From the NCBI GenBank assembly GCA_958438955.1, contig CAUBTS010000010.1, positions 1 to 37,121 of the forward strand: DNA of 37,121 bases, written 5' to 3'. The position numbers and the translations under genes are program-made. The notes under the pieces are model-generated. The model was not told the DNA's origin. It did no database searches and saw nothing but the letters and a program-made list of their open reading frames with translations. The stretch comes from an uncultured Collinsella sp. (GTDB taxonomy: Bacteria > Actinomycetota > Coriobacteriia > Coriobacteriales > Coriobacteriaceae). Every line of letters starts with the position of its first letter. The stretch's first letter is position 1. Below are positions 1-9,900 of the stretch, piece by piece.

Positions 1-2849
1 GCCTCGCGGTGCTGCACCTGCTGGGCGATGCGGTCCTGGTTTGCCAGGTAGAGCTTGCGCTGCTCGCCGGTAAGCTGCGCCATCACCGTATCCTCGATCT
101 TCTCGGGCAGGTCGGCCACCACCTCTTCCTTGACGCGACGCAGCACAAACGGCGATACGAGCGCCTGCAGACGAGCGGCACTATCGCCCTCAGCATGCTC
201 GACGGGACTTTCAAAGCGCTTGGCAAATGAGTCGCGCGTGCCCAGAAGGCCCGGCATCAAAAAGTCGAAGATGCTCCAGAGCTCGGACAGGCGGTTTTCG
301 ATGGGCGTGCCCGTCAGGGCAAAGCGCACACCGGCCGGCAGGCGCTTGGCGGCGCGGGCCACCTGGGTGAGCGGGTTTTTAATGTACTGGGCCTCGTCGA
401 GTACCACGCGGGCAAAGTCCTGCTCGACGTATTCGTCGATGTCGCGGCGCATGAGGTCATACGACGTCACGACCACGTTGTGCTCGGCTGCGCCGGCAAT
501 TTGCACGCGACGCTGGGCTTTGGCGCCCACGATGGCGCACACATCAAGCGAGGGGGCAAAGCGCTCCAGCTCGGCGGTCCAGTTGTACACAAGCGACGCG
601 GGGCACACCACGAGCGTGGGCTTGGTATCCCCCGCTTCCACGCGCGCCAGAATGTGCGCGATCATCTGCAGCGTTTTGCCCAGGCCCATATCGTCGGCCA
701 AGATGCCGCCAAGGCCCAGGTGCTCAAGCGAGCCGAGCCACTGGTAGCCGTCAATCTGGTAGCCACGCAGCGTGGCCTTGAGCGAGACGGGTACCGTAAA
801 GTCCATCTTGCCGAGCGTGTCCAGGCGCTCGACGGTGCGGCGGAACGCCGCGTCGCGATCGGCCTCGAGCGCCGGCGTGCGCGCGATCATGCTGTCGACA
901 AACAGGGTGCTCGACGCGGGAAGCGACACGCCGTCGAGCAGGTCGACGGCATCGACGCCCAGGTCCTCGGCAAGACCAAACGCGGCACGCGCTCCCTCGT
1001 CCAGGCGCACGATATCCCCGGACGTAAGGCGCGCGAACGTCTGGTGGCGCTTATACGAATCGAGATAGATGGCAAGGTCGACCGCCGAAAGCCCGCTCGC
1101 ACCCAGCTCGACGTCGAGCAAGTTGCTCTTGACGGTGGCGCGCACCGAGAGCTTGGGCGCAGGGCGGACCGAAATCTGGCGCAGACGATCACTGAGCATG
1201 ACCTCTCCCAGCTCGGACAAAGCCGCCAGCCCCTCGGTCAGCAAGTGGAACAGGCTCTCGTCATCGCGCTCCTCAAATGCCAGGCCGCCCTCGTAGAAAT
1301 CGAAGTACAGGGCCGCCGTGTCCATAACGCGAAACTCCGCCACCGTATCGCGGGGCGGAACGCCGGGGCGTTGCTCTTCGAAAGGACTGCCCGGAGCACC
1401 AAGACTAAAGAGATCTGCCGACCAATCGCCGTAGGTCACCGTAATCTTGCAGGTCACAAGACCATCGTCGACGCCAATCGCCATGGCAAAACACGGCTCG
1501 GGCGCCACGGCATCGAGCGCAGCGGGAGCGGTCAGGTCAGTGTAGTCGCGCAAGATAGGCAGCGCCATGCGGCAGAACTCGCCCACCTGGTCGGCGGCGA
1601 TATGGACCGGTGTGCGGCAGGGCAACAAGTGCGAAAGGAACGGCGCCGCATGTTGGGCAAACGCCGTGTCGCTACGGCGCGCGCGGCGCGTATCAACCAG
1701 ATAGGCTGCGTCACCAGCGACAAAGCAGTACACATCGGCCGGCAGGCGCAAGTCGTAGCTACCTCCCGCCGCCGGTGCAATCTTGGCGGCAAGAAGCGGC
1801 GGGCGCTTAGCCGGGACTTCGCCCTCCCCCTGCAACGAAGGCTCGACTGCCACCTCGTAGGAGCGATGCGTCGTCGTCCCCCGCGACCAAGCAGGCTCAA
1901 AGGACAAGGTCCTGCCACGCAGCAGGTCCAGCACGGACACGACGGAATACTCGGATACCGGCAACTGACGCTCGGCGACAAAACCGCTGCGGGCAAAGTC
2001 ATACGATGCCGAGCGCGAGCTCGTAATATCGCCTAGGTAGGCGACCGTCATTGCGATAAAGTCGAGCAGCTTTGTCGACACGTCATCGAAAGCCTCGGGC
2101 ACATGAACAAACGTAAGCTTCTTGCCATAGGAGAACGTACCGCCGCGCACATAGGCATCGGCCATGCCGTCGATATCCTTAACCACGTAGGACACCGAAC
2201 CGCAGCGAATGCGAAACTCGAGTGCCCAGTTAAAGCGATCGGCAAACAGCGGATTGTAGTACGGCACCAGTGAGGGCTCCAGCACCGCCTTGGGCGCATC
2301 GGGGTCAATGGTGCTGGCGAGCTTGCGACGCATGGCCACGAGCTCGTCCATGCGCGCGTCCGAAAGATCGGAAAGCGCCGCCACAAGGCTCGGGCTCGTG
2401 GGGACGGGCGCCGGGAAGGGAAAGTTGGGGTTGACCGCAGATGCGGTGGGCGCGGGGCGCGTGGGCTGCTTGGACTGTGCGGGCGGTACCGTAAACGTGC
2501 GGACCGGCGTACGCAAGCCCTCGACGGGCTCGGCGCCACTGGCATCCAGATACGCCAGCGCCGTGGCGATAACGTGCTTGCACATGCCGGAATAGCGGAA
2601 GGCGGCGGGACAATCGCAGTCGTAGTCGATAACCTCGTGCTCGTCCATATCGAGCGCCACGCGCGTCTTGTACAGGTCGCCGCGCGAGCCGCGCACCGTG
2701 CCCTCGATGTTCACGTTTTTGGAGAAGCGCGAGCCGGAGTCCTCAAACGACAGCACGGCACCGTTGAGCATGAGCGAGCGCCCCTTCATAAAGGTGCTGC
2801 TAAGCGCCGCCTCCTTACGAAGCGCCTGCACAAACGTCCCCTGCGCCAT
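1..2849 (-). CDS. SWIM zinc finger / SNF2-family DEAD-like helicase, C-terminus cut by window edge
   Basis: This is the first ~949 codons of a large SNF2-family ATPase that remodels DNA-protein complexes; the bacterial substrate is not known. Start ATG at 2849 follows GGAGGAAGTG, a good ribosome site. A SWIM zinc finger is visible near the N-terminus (C78-x-C80 ... C90-x-H92). After a long middle region comes the helicase core: Walker A in the form DDMGLGKT (about + strand 675-700), then DEAQ as motif II (about 385-402), then ALTGTPIENRL as motif III. The second RecA-like lobe begins (VLRRVKEEV) and the reading frame runs off the left edge. SWIM plus SNF2 is the common arrangement of bacterial HepA/RapA-like proteins in Firmicutes and Actinomycetota. 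Its nearest upstream neighbour on the same strand is dnaE, with a palindromic repeat between them, so it is probably transcribed separately or by read-through. Confidence 0.92.
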   Translation of the reverse strand, partial: MAQGTFVQALRKEAALSSTFMKGRSLMLNGAVLSFEDSGSRFSKNVNIEGTVRGSRGDLYKTRVALDMDEHEVIDYDCDCPAAFRYSGMCKHVIATALAYLDASGAEPVEGLRTPVRTFTVPPAQSKQPTRPAPTASAVNPNFPFPAPVPTSPSLVAALSDLSDARMDELVAMRRKLASTIDPDAPKAVLEPSLVPYYNPLFADRFNWALEFRIRCGSVSYVVKDIDGMADAYVRGGTFSYGKKLTFVHVPEAFDDVSTKLLDFIAMTVAYLGDITSSRSASYDFARSGFVAERQLPVSEYSVVSVLDLLRGRTLSFEPAWSRGTTTHRSYEVAVEPSLQGEGEVPAKRPPLLAAKIAPAAGGSYDLRLPADVYCFVAGDAAYLVDTRRARRSDTAFAQHAAPFLSHLLPCRTPVHIAADQVGEFCRMALPILRDYTDLTAPAALDAVAPEPCFAMAIGVDDGLVTCKITVTYGDWSADLFSLGAPGSPFEEQRPGVPPRDTVAEFRVMDTAALYFDFYEGGLAFEERDDESLFHLLTEGLAALSELGEVMLSDRLRQISVRPAPKLSVRATVKSNLLDVELGASGLSAVDLAIYLDSYKRHQTFARLTSGDIVRLDEGARAAFGLAEDLGVDAVDLLDGVSLPASSTLFVDSMIARTPALEADRDAAFRRTVERLDTLGKMDFTVPVSLKATLRGYQIDGYQWLGSLEHLGLGGILADDMGLGKTLQMIAHILARVEAGDTKPTLVVCPASLVYNWTAELERFAPSLDVCAIVGAKAQRRVQIAGAAEHNVVVTSYDLMRRDIDEYVEQDFARVVLDEAQYIKNPLTQVARAAKRLPAGVRFALTGTPIENRLSELWSIFDFLMPGLLGTRDSFAKRFESPVEHAEGDSAARLQALVSPFVLRRVKEEVVADLPEKIEDTVMAQLTGEQRKLYLANQDRIAQQVQHRE

Positions 2850-2872
2850 CACTTCCTCCAATCTCGCATGCC

Positions 2873-2985
2873 AAATGATTTTTCTGGGACGGGGATGAAA
2901 AAATCATTCCCGTCCCGGAAAGACTGGTCTTCCGCCACACGTCACCCAAAATGATTTTTTAATCCCCGTCCCAGAAAAATCATTT
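2873..2985. repeat. Intergenic palindrome, GGGACGGGGA type, between dnaE and the SNF2 gene
   Basis: A perfect 23-base inverted repeat, arms 2873-2895 and 2963-2985, encloses about 67 bases. The arm reads AAATGATTTTTCTGGGACGG plus GGA. The interior holds a further partial copy (AATCATTCCCGTCCC at 2902-2916) and a small dyad AAGACTGGTCTT. The right arm touches the dnaE stop codon. The GGGACGG core resembles the arms of the element at 13784-13872. It could serve as a transcription end structure for dnaE as well as being a REP-like repeat. Confidence 0.8.
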
Positions 2986-5900
2986 TAGACCACCGTCACG
3001 CGGCCTTGGTTGCCGACGATGGCCTTTGCCTCTGCCAACAGCGGAATCGAGCGTGCGTTGACCTTGGCCGGCACCTCGGCACGCAGCACACGCCCGTCCA
3101 CCTGCTCGATAAAGATCTCCACGCGGTCGCCGCCCGGGTTGGCGGTAAGCACCGTGGCAAGACGCGCCATATTGCCCTGGCTAAAGCGGCTGTTGGGCAC
3201 CATGACCTCAAACACCTTGGGCTTGTTGTTCTCCTCGTTGAGCTCCAGCGGCACGATCTCCTGCGCGATGATCTGGTCGCCGCGGTCCGAGCGCTCGAGT
3301 TTGCCCTTAATGCGCACAAACGCATCGGACAGCTGCGCGCCGGTCTCGGGATCGACCTCGCCGTACAGGTACCCCTCGGCCTCCTTGTAGGTCTTGGGGA
3401 ACACCACGACCGTGGCCTCGCCTTCCATGTCCTCGAGCTGCACGATGCCCATGGGGTCGCCGTTTTTGGTCACGCGCTTGGACACGCTCGAGACCATGCC
3501 GGCCCACCACAGCGCCTTGCCCTCGGGAATCTCCTGGTTGATGGTACCGCCCGTAGGATTCTGAACTTCGTAGCCAGTGTCGATCTGCGAGAACGAGAAG
3601 TCGCGTGCCTTGGCTAGTGCATACTCAAACGGGCGCAGCGGGTGGTCCGAGACATAGATGCCCAGAACCTCCTTCTCCTGGCTCAGCTTGAGGTGGCGGT
3701 CCCATTCCTGGCCGTCCGGATCGGGCACGCTGACCTCAAAGCCCGAGCCCTCAACGTCGCCAAACATATCGAAGAACGAGGTCTGGCCGCTCGCGCGGTC
3801 CTTCTGGCGCTTTACCGCGGCATCGATGATGTTCTCGGGGTTGTTCTTGTCCACAAAGTGCATCATCTGGCGACGCGGATACCCCGTGGAGTCGAAGGCG
3901 CCTGCCTTGATCAGCGATTCGATCACGCGACGGTTGGCCTGGCTCGAGTCCACGCGCTCGACAAAGTCGTGCAGCGTCTTAAACGGACCGCCCGCCTCGC
4001 GCTCGGCGATAATCGCCTGCGCCACGCCGGTGCCCACGCCGCGGATGCCGGCCAGACCAAAGCGCACGCCTTCCTTGGTAGCCGTGAACTCGGTACCGGA
4101 CTCGTTGACATCTGGCGACAGCACGGGGATGCCGTCGTGACGGCACGCCGAGACGTAGTGCACGATCTTGTCGGTCTTGCCCGTATAGGACGTCAGAACG
4201 GCCGCCATGTACTCGTGCGGATAGTGCGCCTTGAGCCATGCCGTCTGCATAACCAGGATGGCGTAGCCGGCGGAGTGCGACTTGTTAAAGGCGTAGGACG
4301 CGAACTCGAGAACATCGTCCCAAATCTTCTGGGCGACCTCGCGCGTATAGTTGTTCTTGATAGCGCCATTCATCCAGTGGTCGTAGGTGGTCTCGTCCGA
4401 GCCATCCTCCCAGTGGAGCACCGTCGACGTGAGCAGCTTGATCTTTTTCTTAGCCACGGGCTTACGGATACGCGAGTCCGATTCGCCCTTGGAGAAGCCG
4501 CACATCTCGACGGAGATGAGCATAACCTGCTCCTGGTAGACCATGGTGCCGTAGGTTTCGCCCAGGATGTCGTCCAGACGGTCGTCGTAGGAGACAGCCG
4601 GCTCCTTGCCGTTCATACGGTTGATGTAGGACGAAACCATGCCGGCGCCCAGCGGGCCCGGGCGGTACAGGGCGATCAATGCCACGACGTGCTTGTACTC
4701 GGTGGGCTTCATGTTTTTGATCGTGGCCGTCATGCCGGCGGACTCGACCTGGAAGACGCCGGCGGTGTGGCCGGAGCCCATGAGCTTAAAGATCTCGGGA
4801 TCGTCAAAGGGAATCTCTTCCTCTTTGATGTCGATGCCGAAGTTCTTTTTGATGTTGGCCTTGGCCTTGGAGATAACCGTCAGCGTGCGCAGGCCCAGGA
4901 AGTCCATCTTGAGCAGGCCCATGTCGGCAACGGTATGGCCCTCGTACTGGGTAATCTCGACGCCGCCCTTGGTGTCGAGCTTGGTGGGCACGTGCTCGTT
5001 GACGGGGTCGCGGCAGATTAGAACGGCACACGCGTGCACGCCCTCGCCGCGGGTGAGGCCCTCGATCGAGAGCGCCGTGTCGATGATGCGGCGGGCGTCG
5101 TCGTCCTTTTTATATGCCTCGGCAAAGTCGGGGTTAAACAGATCCTCTTTGCCAGGTTGTTTGTCGAGCACCTGCTTGAGCTTGACCTTGGGGTCGCTCG
5201 AGACCATCTTGGACAGGCGCTGGCCCATGTAGACCGGATAGTCCAGGACGCGCGCAGCGTCGTTGATGGCCTGCTTGGCCTTGATGGTCGAGTAGGTGAT
5301 GACGTGGGTGACCTTCTCGGGGCCGTAGAGCTGGCGAACGTGCTCCACGACCTCGAGGCGCCGCTCATCGTCGAAGTCCATATCGATATCGGGCATCTCG
5401 GTACGCTGCGGGGACAGGAACCTCTCGAACATCAGGCCGTTCTCGAGCGGGTCGAACGCGGTGATGTTCATGGCGTAGGCGACGATAGCGCCGGCGGCAG
5501 AACCACGGCCGGGGCCGACGCCGATGCCGTTGTCCTTGGCCCATTGCACGTACTCGGCAACGATCAAAAAGTAGGCGGCAAAGCCCTTGTCGCAGATGAC
5601 CTTGTATTCGTACTCAAAGCGTTCTTTGATGTTGACGCCACCGATCTCGCGCGTGGCCCAGTCGTCGCCGTAGTGCTGGCGCAGGCCCTTCTCGCACTCG
5701 CGGCGGAACTGGCTCTCGTGCGTCTCGCCGGGGTCGAGCAACGGGAAGCGCGGCAGGATGATGGAGTCCCAGTCCAGCTCAACGTAGCACTTGTCGGCGA
5801 TCTCGAGCGTGTTGTCGCAGGCCTCGGGGCAATACGGGAACATCGCCCGCATCTCCTCCTCGGTCTTCATGTAAAACTCCGAGCCGGTCATGCGCATGCG

Positions 5901-6788
5901 GTTGGGGTCGTCGACCTTGGCGTTCATGCCGATGCACATGATGACGTCCTGTACGGGCGCGTCCTCGCGGCGCAGGTAGTGGAAGTCGTTGGTGGCGATG
6001 ACCTTGACACCCACCTGTTTGGCAATGTCGATGAGTGTGCGGTCCATCTGCTCGTCGGTCAGGCCGTTGTCGGTGGTAATGCCGTGTTCCTGGATCTCGA
6101 TGTAAAAGTCGCCAGGGTCGAAGGTGTCGCGGAAGGTCTCGGCCCACTTGATGGCGCCCTCCATGTCGCCGCGGTCGATGTATTTGGGGATGATGCCCGC
6201 GATGCAGGCACTCGTGCAGATCATGCCCTTGGCGTGGCGGCGCAGGTTGTCGAGCGTCACACGTGGCTTGTAGTAAAAGCCCTGCACGGCGGCCTCGGAG
6301 ACCGTCTGCATCAGGTTGACGTAGCCCTCCTGGTCCTTGGCCAGAAGGATCATGTGGTAGAGCTCGGGCTTATGGTCGCGGGCGAGCGTCTCGTCCGGCG
6401 TAAAGTAGACCTCGCAGCCAAAGATGGGTTTGATGACTAGCGGCGGCTTGAGCTCGTCGATGTTGCCCTTCTCGTCCCACATGGCCATGTCCTTCACATA
6501 CTGGGCATGCTCGCGCGGGCTGGACTCGGGATCGGGCTCCACCAGCTCGTCGCGGCGGTCCTTTTCCAAGAAGGCCTTGTCGTGGCTCCACGTCTTGTAC
6601 TCGGGCGTATTGTGGTTGACGGCGTCGCAGGCCAGCGCCAGGTCGGGCACGCCGTACATGTAGCCGTGGTCGGTAATGGCCACGGCGGGCATGCCCAGCT
6701 CTACGGCGCGGTTGACCATATCCTGGATACGGGTTGCGCCGTCGAGCATGGAGAAAACAGTGTGATTGTGCAGATGGACAAATGCCAT
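2985..6788 (-). CDS. dnaE: DNA polymerase III subunit alpha (DnaE)
   Basis: Catalytic subunit of the replicative polymerase, 1267 residues. The N-terminal PHP domain opens with HLHNHTVFSMLDG; the palm carries the catalytic aspartates in PDIDMDFDD (about D469 and D471), preceded by the GVGPGRGSAAG segment. Fingers motifs such as YRPGPLGAGM and FNKSHSAGYA follow, then a tandem HhH region and an OB fold (GMVSSVSKRVTKNGD) near the C-terminus. I chose ATG 6788, preceded by GGAGC, over an in-frame start at 6854, because the family begins MAFVHLHNH and a likely -10 box (6829-6834) lies between the two. The PHP domain has an extra stretch of about 70 residues (about 49-117) before FGCEVYF compared with the E. 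coli protein. The stop lies inside a palindromic repeat arm. Identity is certain; the exact start is very likely. Confidence 0.97.
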   Translation of the reverse strand: MAFVHLHNHTVFSMLDGATRIQDMVNRAVELGMPAVAITDHGYMYGVPDLALACDAVNHNTPEYKTWSHDKAFLEKDRRDELVEPDPESSPREHAQYVKDMAMWDEKGNIDELKPPLVIKPIFGCEVYFTPDETLARDHKPELYHMILLAKDQEGYVNLMQTVSEAAVQGFYYKPRVTLDNLRRHAKGMICTSACIAGIIPKYIDRGDMEGAIKWAETFRDTFDPGDFYIEIQEHGITTDNGLTDEQMDRTLIDIAKQVGVKVIATNDFHYLRREDAPVQDVIMCIGMNAKVDDPNRMRMTGSEFYMKTEEEMRAMFPYCPEACDNTLEIADKCYVELDWDSIILPRFPLLDPGETHESQFRRECEKGLRQHYGDDWATREIGGVNIKERFEYEYKVICDKGFAAYFLIVAEYVQWAKDNGIGVGPGRGSAAGAIVAYAMNITAFDPLENGLMFERFLSPQRTEMPDIDMDFDDERRLEVVEHVRQLYGPEKVTHVITYSTIKAKQAINDAARVLDYPVYMGQRLSKMVSSDPKVKLKQVLDKQPGKEDLFNPDFAEAYKKDDDARRIIDTALSIEGLTRGEGVHACAVLICRDPVNEHVPTKLDTKGGVEITQYEGHTVADMGLLKMDFLGLRTLTVISKAKANIKKNFGIDIKEEEIPFDDPEIFKLMGSGHTAGVFQVESAGMTATIKNMKPTEYKHVVALIALYRPGPLGAGMVSSYINRMNGKEPAVSYDDRLDDILGETYGTMVYQEQVMLISVEMCGFSKGESDSRIRKPVAKKKIKLLTSTVLHWEDGSDETTYDHWMNGAIKNNYTREVAQKIWDDVLEFASYAFNKSHSAGYAILVMQTAWLKAHYPHEYMAAVLTSYTGKTDKIVHYVSACRHDGIPVLSPDVNESGTEFTATKEGVRFGLAGIRGVGTGVAQAIIAEREAGGPFKTLHDFVERVDSSQANRRVIESLIKAGAFDSTGYPRRQMMHFVDKNNPENIIDAAVKRQKDRASGQTSFFDMFGDVEGSGFEVSVPDPDGQEWDRHLKLSQEKEVLGIYVSDHPLRPFEYALAKARDFSFSQIDTGYEVQNPTGGTINQEIPEGKALWWAGMVSSVSKRVTKNGDPMGIVQLEDMEGEATVVVFPKTYKEAEGYLYGEVDPETGAQLSDAFVRIKGKLERSDRGDQIIAQEIVPLELNEENNKPKVFEVMVPNSRFSQGNMARLATVLTANPGGDRVEIFIEQVDGRVLRAEVPAKVNARSIPLLAEAKAIVGNQGRVTVV

Positions 6789-6828
6789 GTAATGAGCTCC
6801 GATGCGGGTTCGTGATCTTAGGGTTACG

Positions 6829-6834
6829 ATTCTA
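6829..6834 (-). promoter_or_regulatory. Candidate -10 box for dnaE
   Basis: TAGAAT on the minus strand, about 40 bases before the chosen dnaE start, fits a sigma-A -10 box. No good -35 hexamer is seen 16-18 bases upstream, so this is weak. It supports the 6788 start because the longer frame would begin upstream of it. Confidence 0.35.
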
Positions 6835-6891
6835 CCGCACGGCGCGGACGACACCCGAACCTAGCCCAAACCCACACGGCTCCTCTTGCAG

Positions 6892-6954
6892 TTGCGGTGA
6901 AATAGTTCCCGCTTGGGCCACCTGGGCCGCAATACAGGAACTATTCCACCGCAA
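6892..6954. repeat. TTGCGGTGAAATA-type palindrome, diverged copy
   Basis: Arms 6892-6909 and 6937-6954 (TTGCGGTGAAATAGTTCC against its complement, one mismatch) between addA and dnaE. It belongs to the same family as copies at 17976-18042, 19500-19570 and 36959-37025, sharing the TTGCGGTGAAATA outer arm but differing in the inner arm and loop. It lies 13 bases from the addA stop and may also act as a transcript end. Confidence 0.8.
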
Positions 6955-6966
6955 GCTATCTGAGGA

Positions 6967-9900
6967 CTAGAGGTTGTAGGTGACCACTTGAGGCTCGGCG
7001 GGTTCGACGAAGATGGTTGGATCCGGCTGCTCCACGCGGACGAACTTGACGGTCACAGCCTCAAAGCCCGCCTTGTGCAGAACATCGGCGTAGACGCGCG
7101 CCTGCAGGGCGTGCTTCTCGAGCAGCTGGTCCGGCGTCTCGTCCGGCGTGCCACCCGTCTTGTAGTCGATGACCAGTGCGCGCGACGGATCGGCCGGGTC
7201 GGTGGCCAGTGCATCGATGGCGCCCTCGGCATAGGCACCGTAGCGAGCGATGTCCTCGTCCTCGCAGCCCAGTGAGAAGAACGGCACCTCGGCGCGAACG
7301 CACGGCCACGCGAGCAGGTCGGCGCGAACAGCCGACTTGAGCCAGCGGTCCAGGGCAACGTCGAAGCGTTCACGCTGCTCCGGCGTCAGGCGCCACAGAC
7401 GCGCCAGCGCATCGGCGCGCGCAGCGGGCAACGCATCCGCACACATCTCGATGAGCCACTGGCAGGCAGCGTGGAAGGCCGAGCCCAGCGCCACGGGATT
7501 GCCGGCGGGCTCGACAGCGGCCACGTCTGCATCCGTCATCTCGGAACCATCCGACTCCGCATCATCGCCGGACTCGTCCATGGGAACACGAGCCTCGGCG
7601 GCACGATCTTCCGTCTCGGCATGGAGTGCCGCGGCGATTGACGAGTAGCTATACGAATCACGCATCGGATACGGACAGATACCCATGCGCACGCCCACCG
7701 CCTGGGGATACACAAGCTCAAACGAATCGGGCTCGGGGTCGGCAGGACCGGGGACGATTGTACTGGCCGAATCGTCGGCAGCATCTGCATCGGCATCGCC
7801 ACGAACAAGCCTGCCCTCGGCATCCAGCGAAGCGTTGGCCTCAAACGCCTGCTCGCCAAACGTAAAGTCCGCCAGCGAGATGAGCTCGTAGTCGCCCGGC
7901 TTAGAGTTGTCGAACACCAGGCGGTCGGCATCGAGCTGCGGCATGTCCAGAGCGTCGGTCGGCAAAATACGGCGCAGCACATCGTAGGTCAGATCGGTCT
8001 CGACGTCGAAGGCCGGCGCACACAGCTTGCCACGGCTCACGCCGGCATCCATCGCCAAGATCACCAGCTCGCGCGCACGCGTCATGGCAACATAGAGCAA
8101 ACGGGCCCGCTCCTCGAGCGAAAGCTGCAGGTCGTCGTTGCGCAGGCGAGCAAATACCTCGGCGGGAGAACCCGTCGCGCATACGTCCTCCATAAGCTCT
8201 GGCGGCAACCACAGCGACGTGCCCTTGCCCTTAAACGCGTGCTCAAACTGCTTTTTGACGTCGTCGCCCTTCACAAAGGTACCGTCGGCAAGCTTAACGC
8301 CGTCGAAGCGTGCCGGCAGTGCCACGACCTGCGCTCCGCCCTCGACGCGACCCATCTGTGCCGCACCCGAGGACTTACGCACGCCAAAGCACTCGGCGAC
8401 CGCCACGACCGGATATTCCAGACCCTTGGAGGCGTGTACCGTCATGATGCGCACCGCGCCGTCGCCCTCCTCGTTGAGGGCACCCGGGGCTTCCTTGCCC
8501 GCCAGGAAGCGATCGAAGGCAAGCGCGATGGAACGCGGCGAGTTGCCGAACTCGGCCTCCGCCTCGGCCACAGCGTCGAGCGCCTTGAGCACGTTGGCGG
8601 CAATGGCCTTGCCCTCGGGACCACGCTGTGCCAGACGCACAAACCAGCCGGAGGCGTTGACCACGTCGCGCGCGATGGCGGCGAACGAATCGCGGCCCAC
8701 GCGACGAAACGCATACCGCAGCACCTCGCGGGCGCGCGTCACGAGCGGCAAGTCTTGCAAACCCGGCACATCGGAATCGCTCATGATACCCACGTCGATA
8801 TTCCGGCGCGAGGTCTCCCCCGTCTCGCTATCGAGTTTGGTCGCCAGCGCCAGGAACTCCTGGGCGCCGAGTGCAAACATCGGCGAGGCCAGCAGTGGCA
8901 TAAGACCCTGCGCCGTATCGGCCGGATTGGCGAGTGCACAAACCAGGGCGCGCACCGTCTGCACCTCGGCAGCCTGTGCAAAGACCGAGCCGCCCGCGAT
9001 GACGCAGTCGAGCCCCTGGTCGCGGAAGGCCTGTGCGTAGACGTCTGCGTTGGTCATGCGGCCCAGCAGCAGCACCATGCCGCCCTGGGGCTGGCCGGCA
9101 TCGGCAAGCGCGCGGAATCGCTCAGCGATCGCACGGGCCTTGGCCTGTGTGCGCTCCTGCATACTGCCGCCGGCAACAAAGAGGGCCTGGCGACGCGAGG
9201 CGTCTGCCACCAGCGTGTCCTTGCGGCCGTCGCTCGCCTCAAGATCCAAAAAGCCCTGCATCAGGCCGCCGTCATCGCCGTCGAAGACGCGTGCCACGTA
9301 ACGCAGTACCTCGTCATGGCTGCGGAAGTTGCGCACGAGCTTGACGAGCTCGCCGGCGGGGGTGTCGGTCACGGCAGTCGCCTCGGGCGCGGCAGACGAG
9401 CCCACCTTGCGCTCCTGGCGACGGAATACCTCGACCTCGGCGCCGCGGAAGCGATAGATCGACTGCTGTGCATCGCCCACGGTACACAGCGCGCGCTCCC
9501 CCGCACCCGTCAGGTAGCGGATTAGATCGACCTGCATCTGGTCGGTATCCTGGAACTCGTCAATCATGACCATCTTAAAGCGGCCCTCGTATGCCGCTCG
9601 GATGGCCGGGTAATCGCGCAGGGCCTCGTAGGCCATGCGCAGCAGGTCGTTATTATCGAGGGCGGACTGGGCAGCCTTCAATGCGCGATACTCGGCCTCG
9701 ACAGAACGGGCCAGGCCCACCAGCGCATCGAGCGCCGGGCCACCGCAGGCAAGCACGATATTGATAAACGCATCGGCGGCCTCGGCCTTGAGCAGCTCGA
9801 CCTGCTCCTTAGGGAATGCCTTGCTCGCGCGCGGCATGGTGCACGACATCATGAGTCGCGCTGCATCGGCCATGGTCTTGCCGCTCGCCTCGAACGCGTC

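Noticed and set aside
480..2036. A 518-codon plus-strand open frame
   Set aside because: Antisense shadow of the SNF2 helicase, whose motifs are clear on the minus strand.
3642..6440. Plus-strand open frames of about 460 codons each opposite dnaE
   Set aside because: Antisense shadows of dnaE without ribosome sites or recognisable domains.
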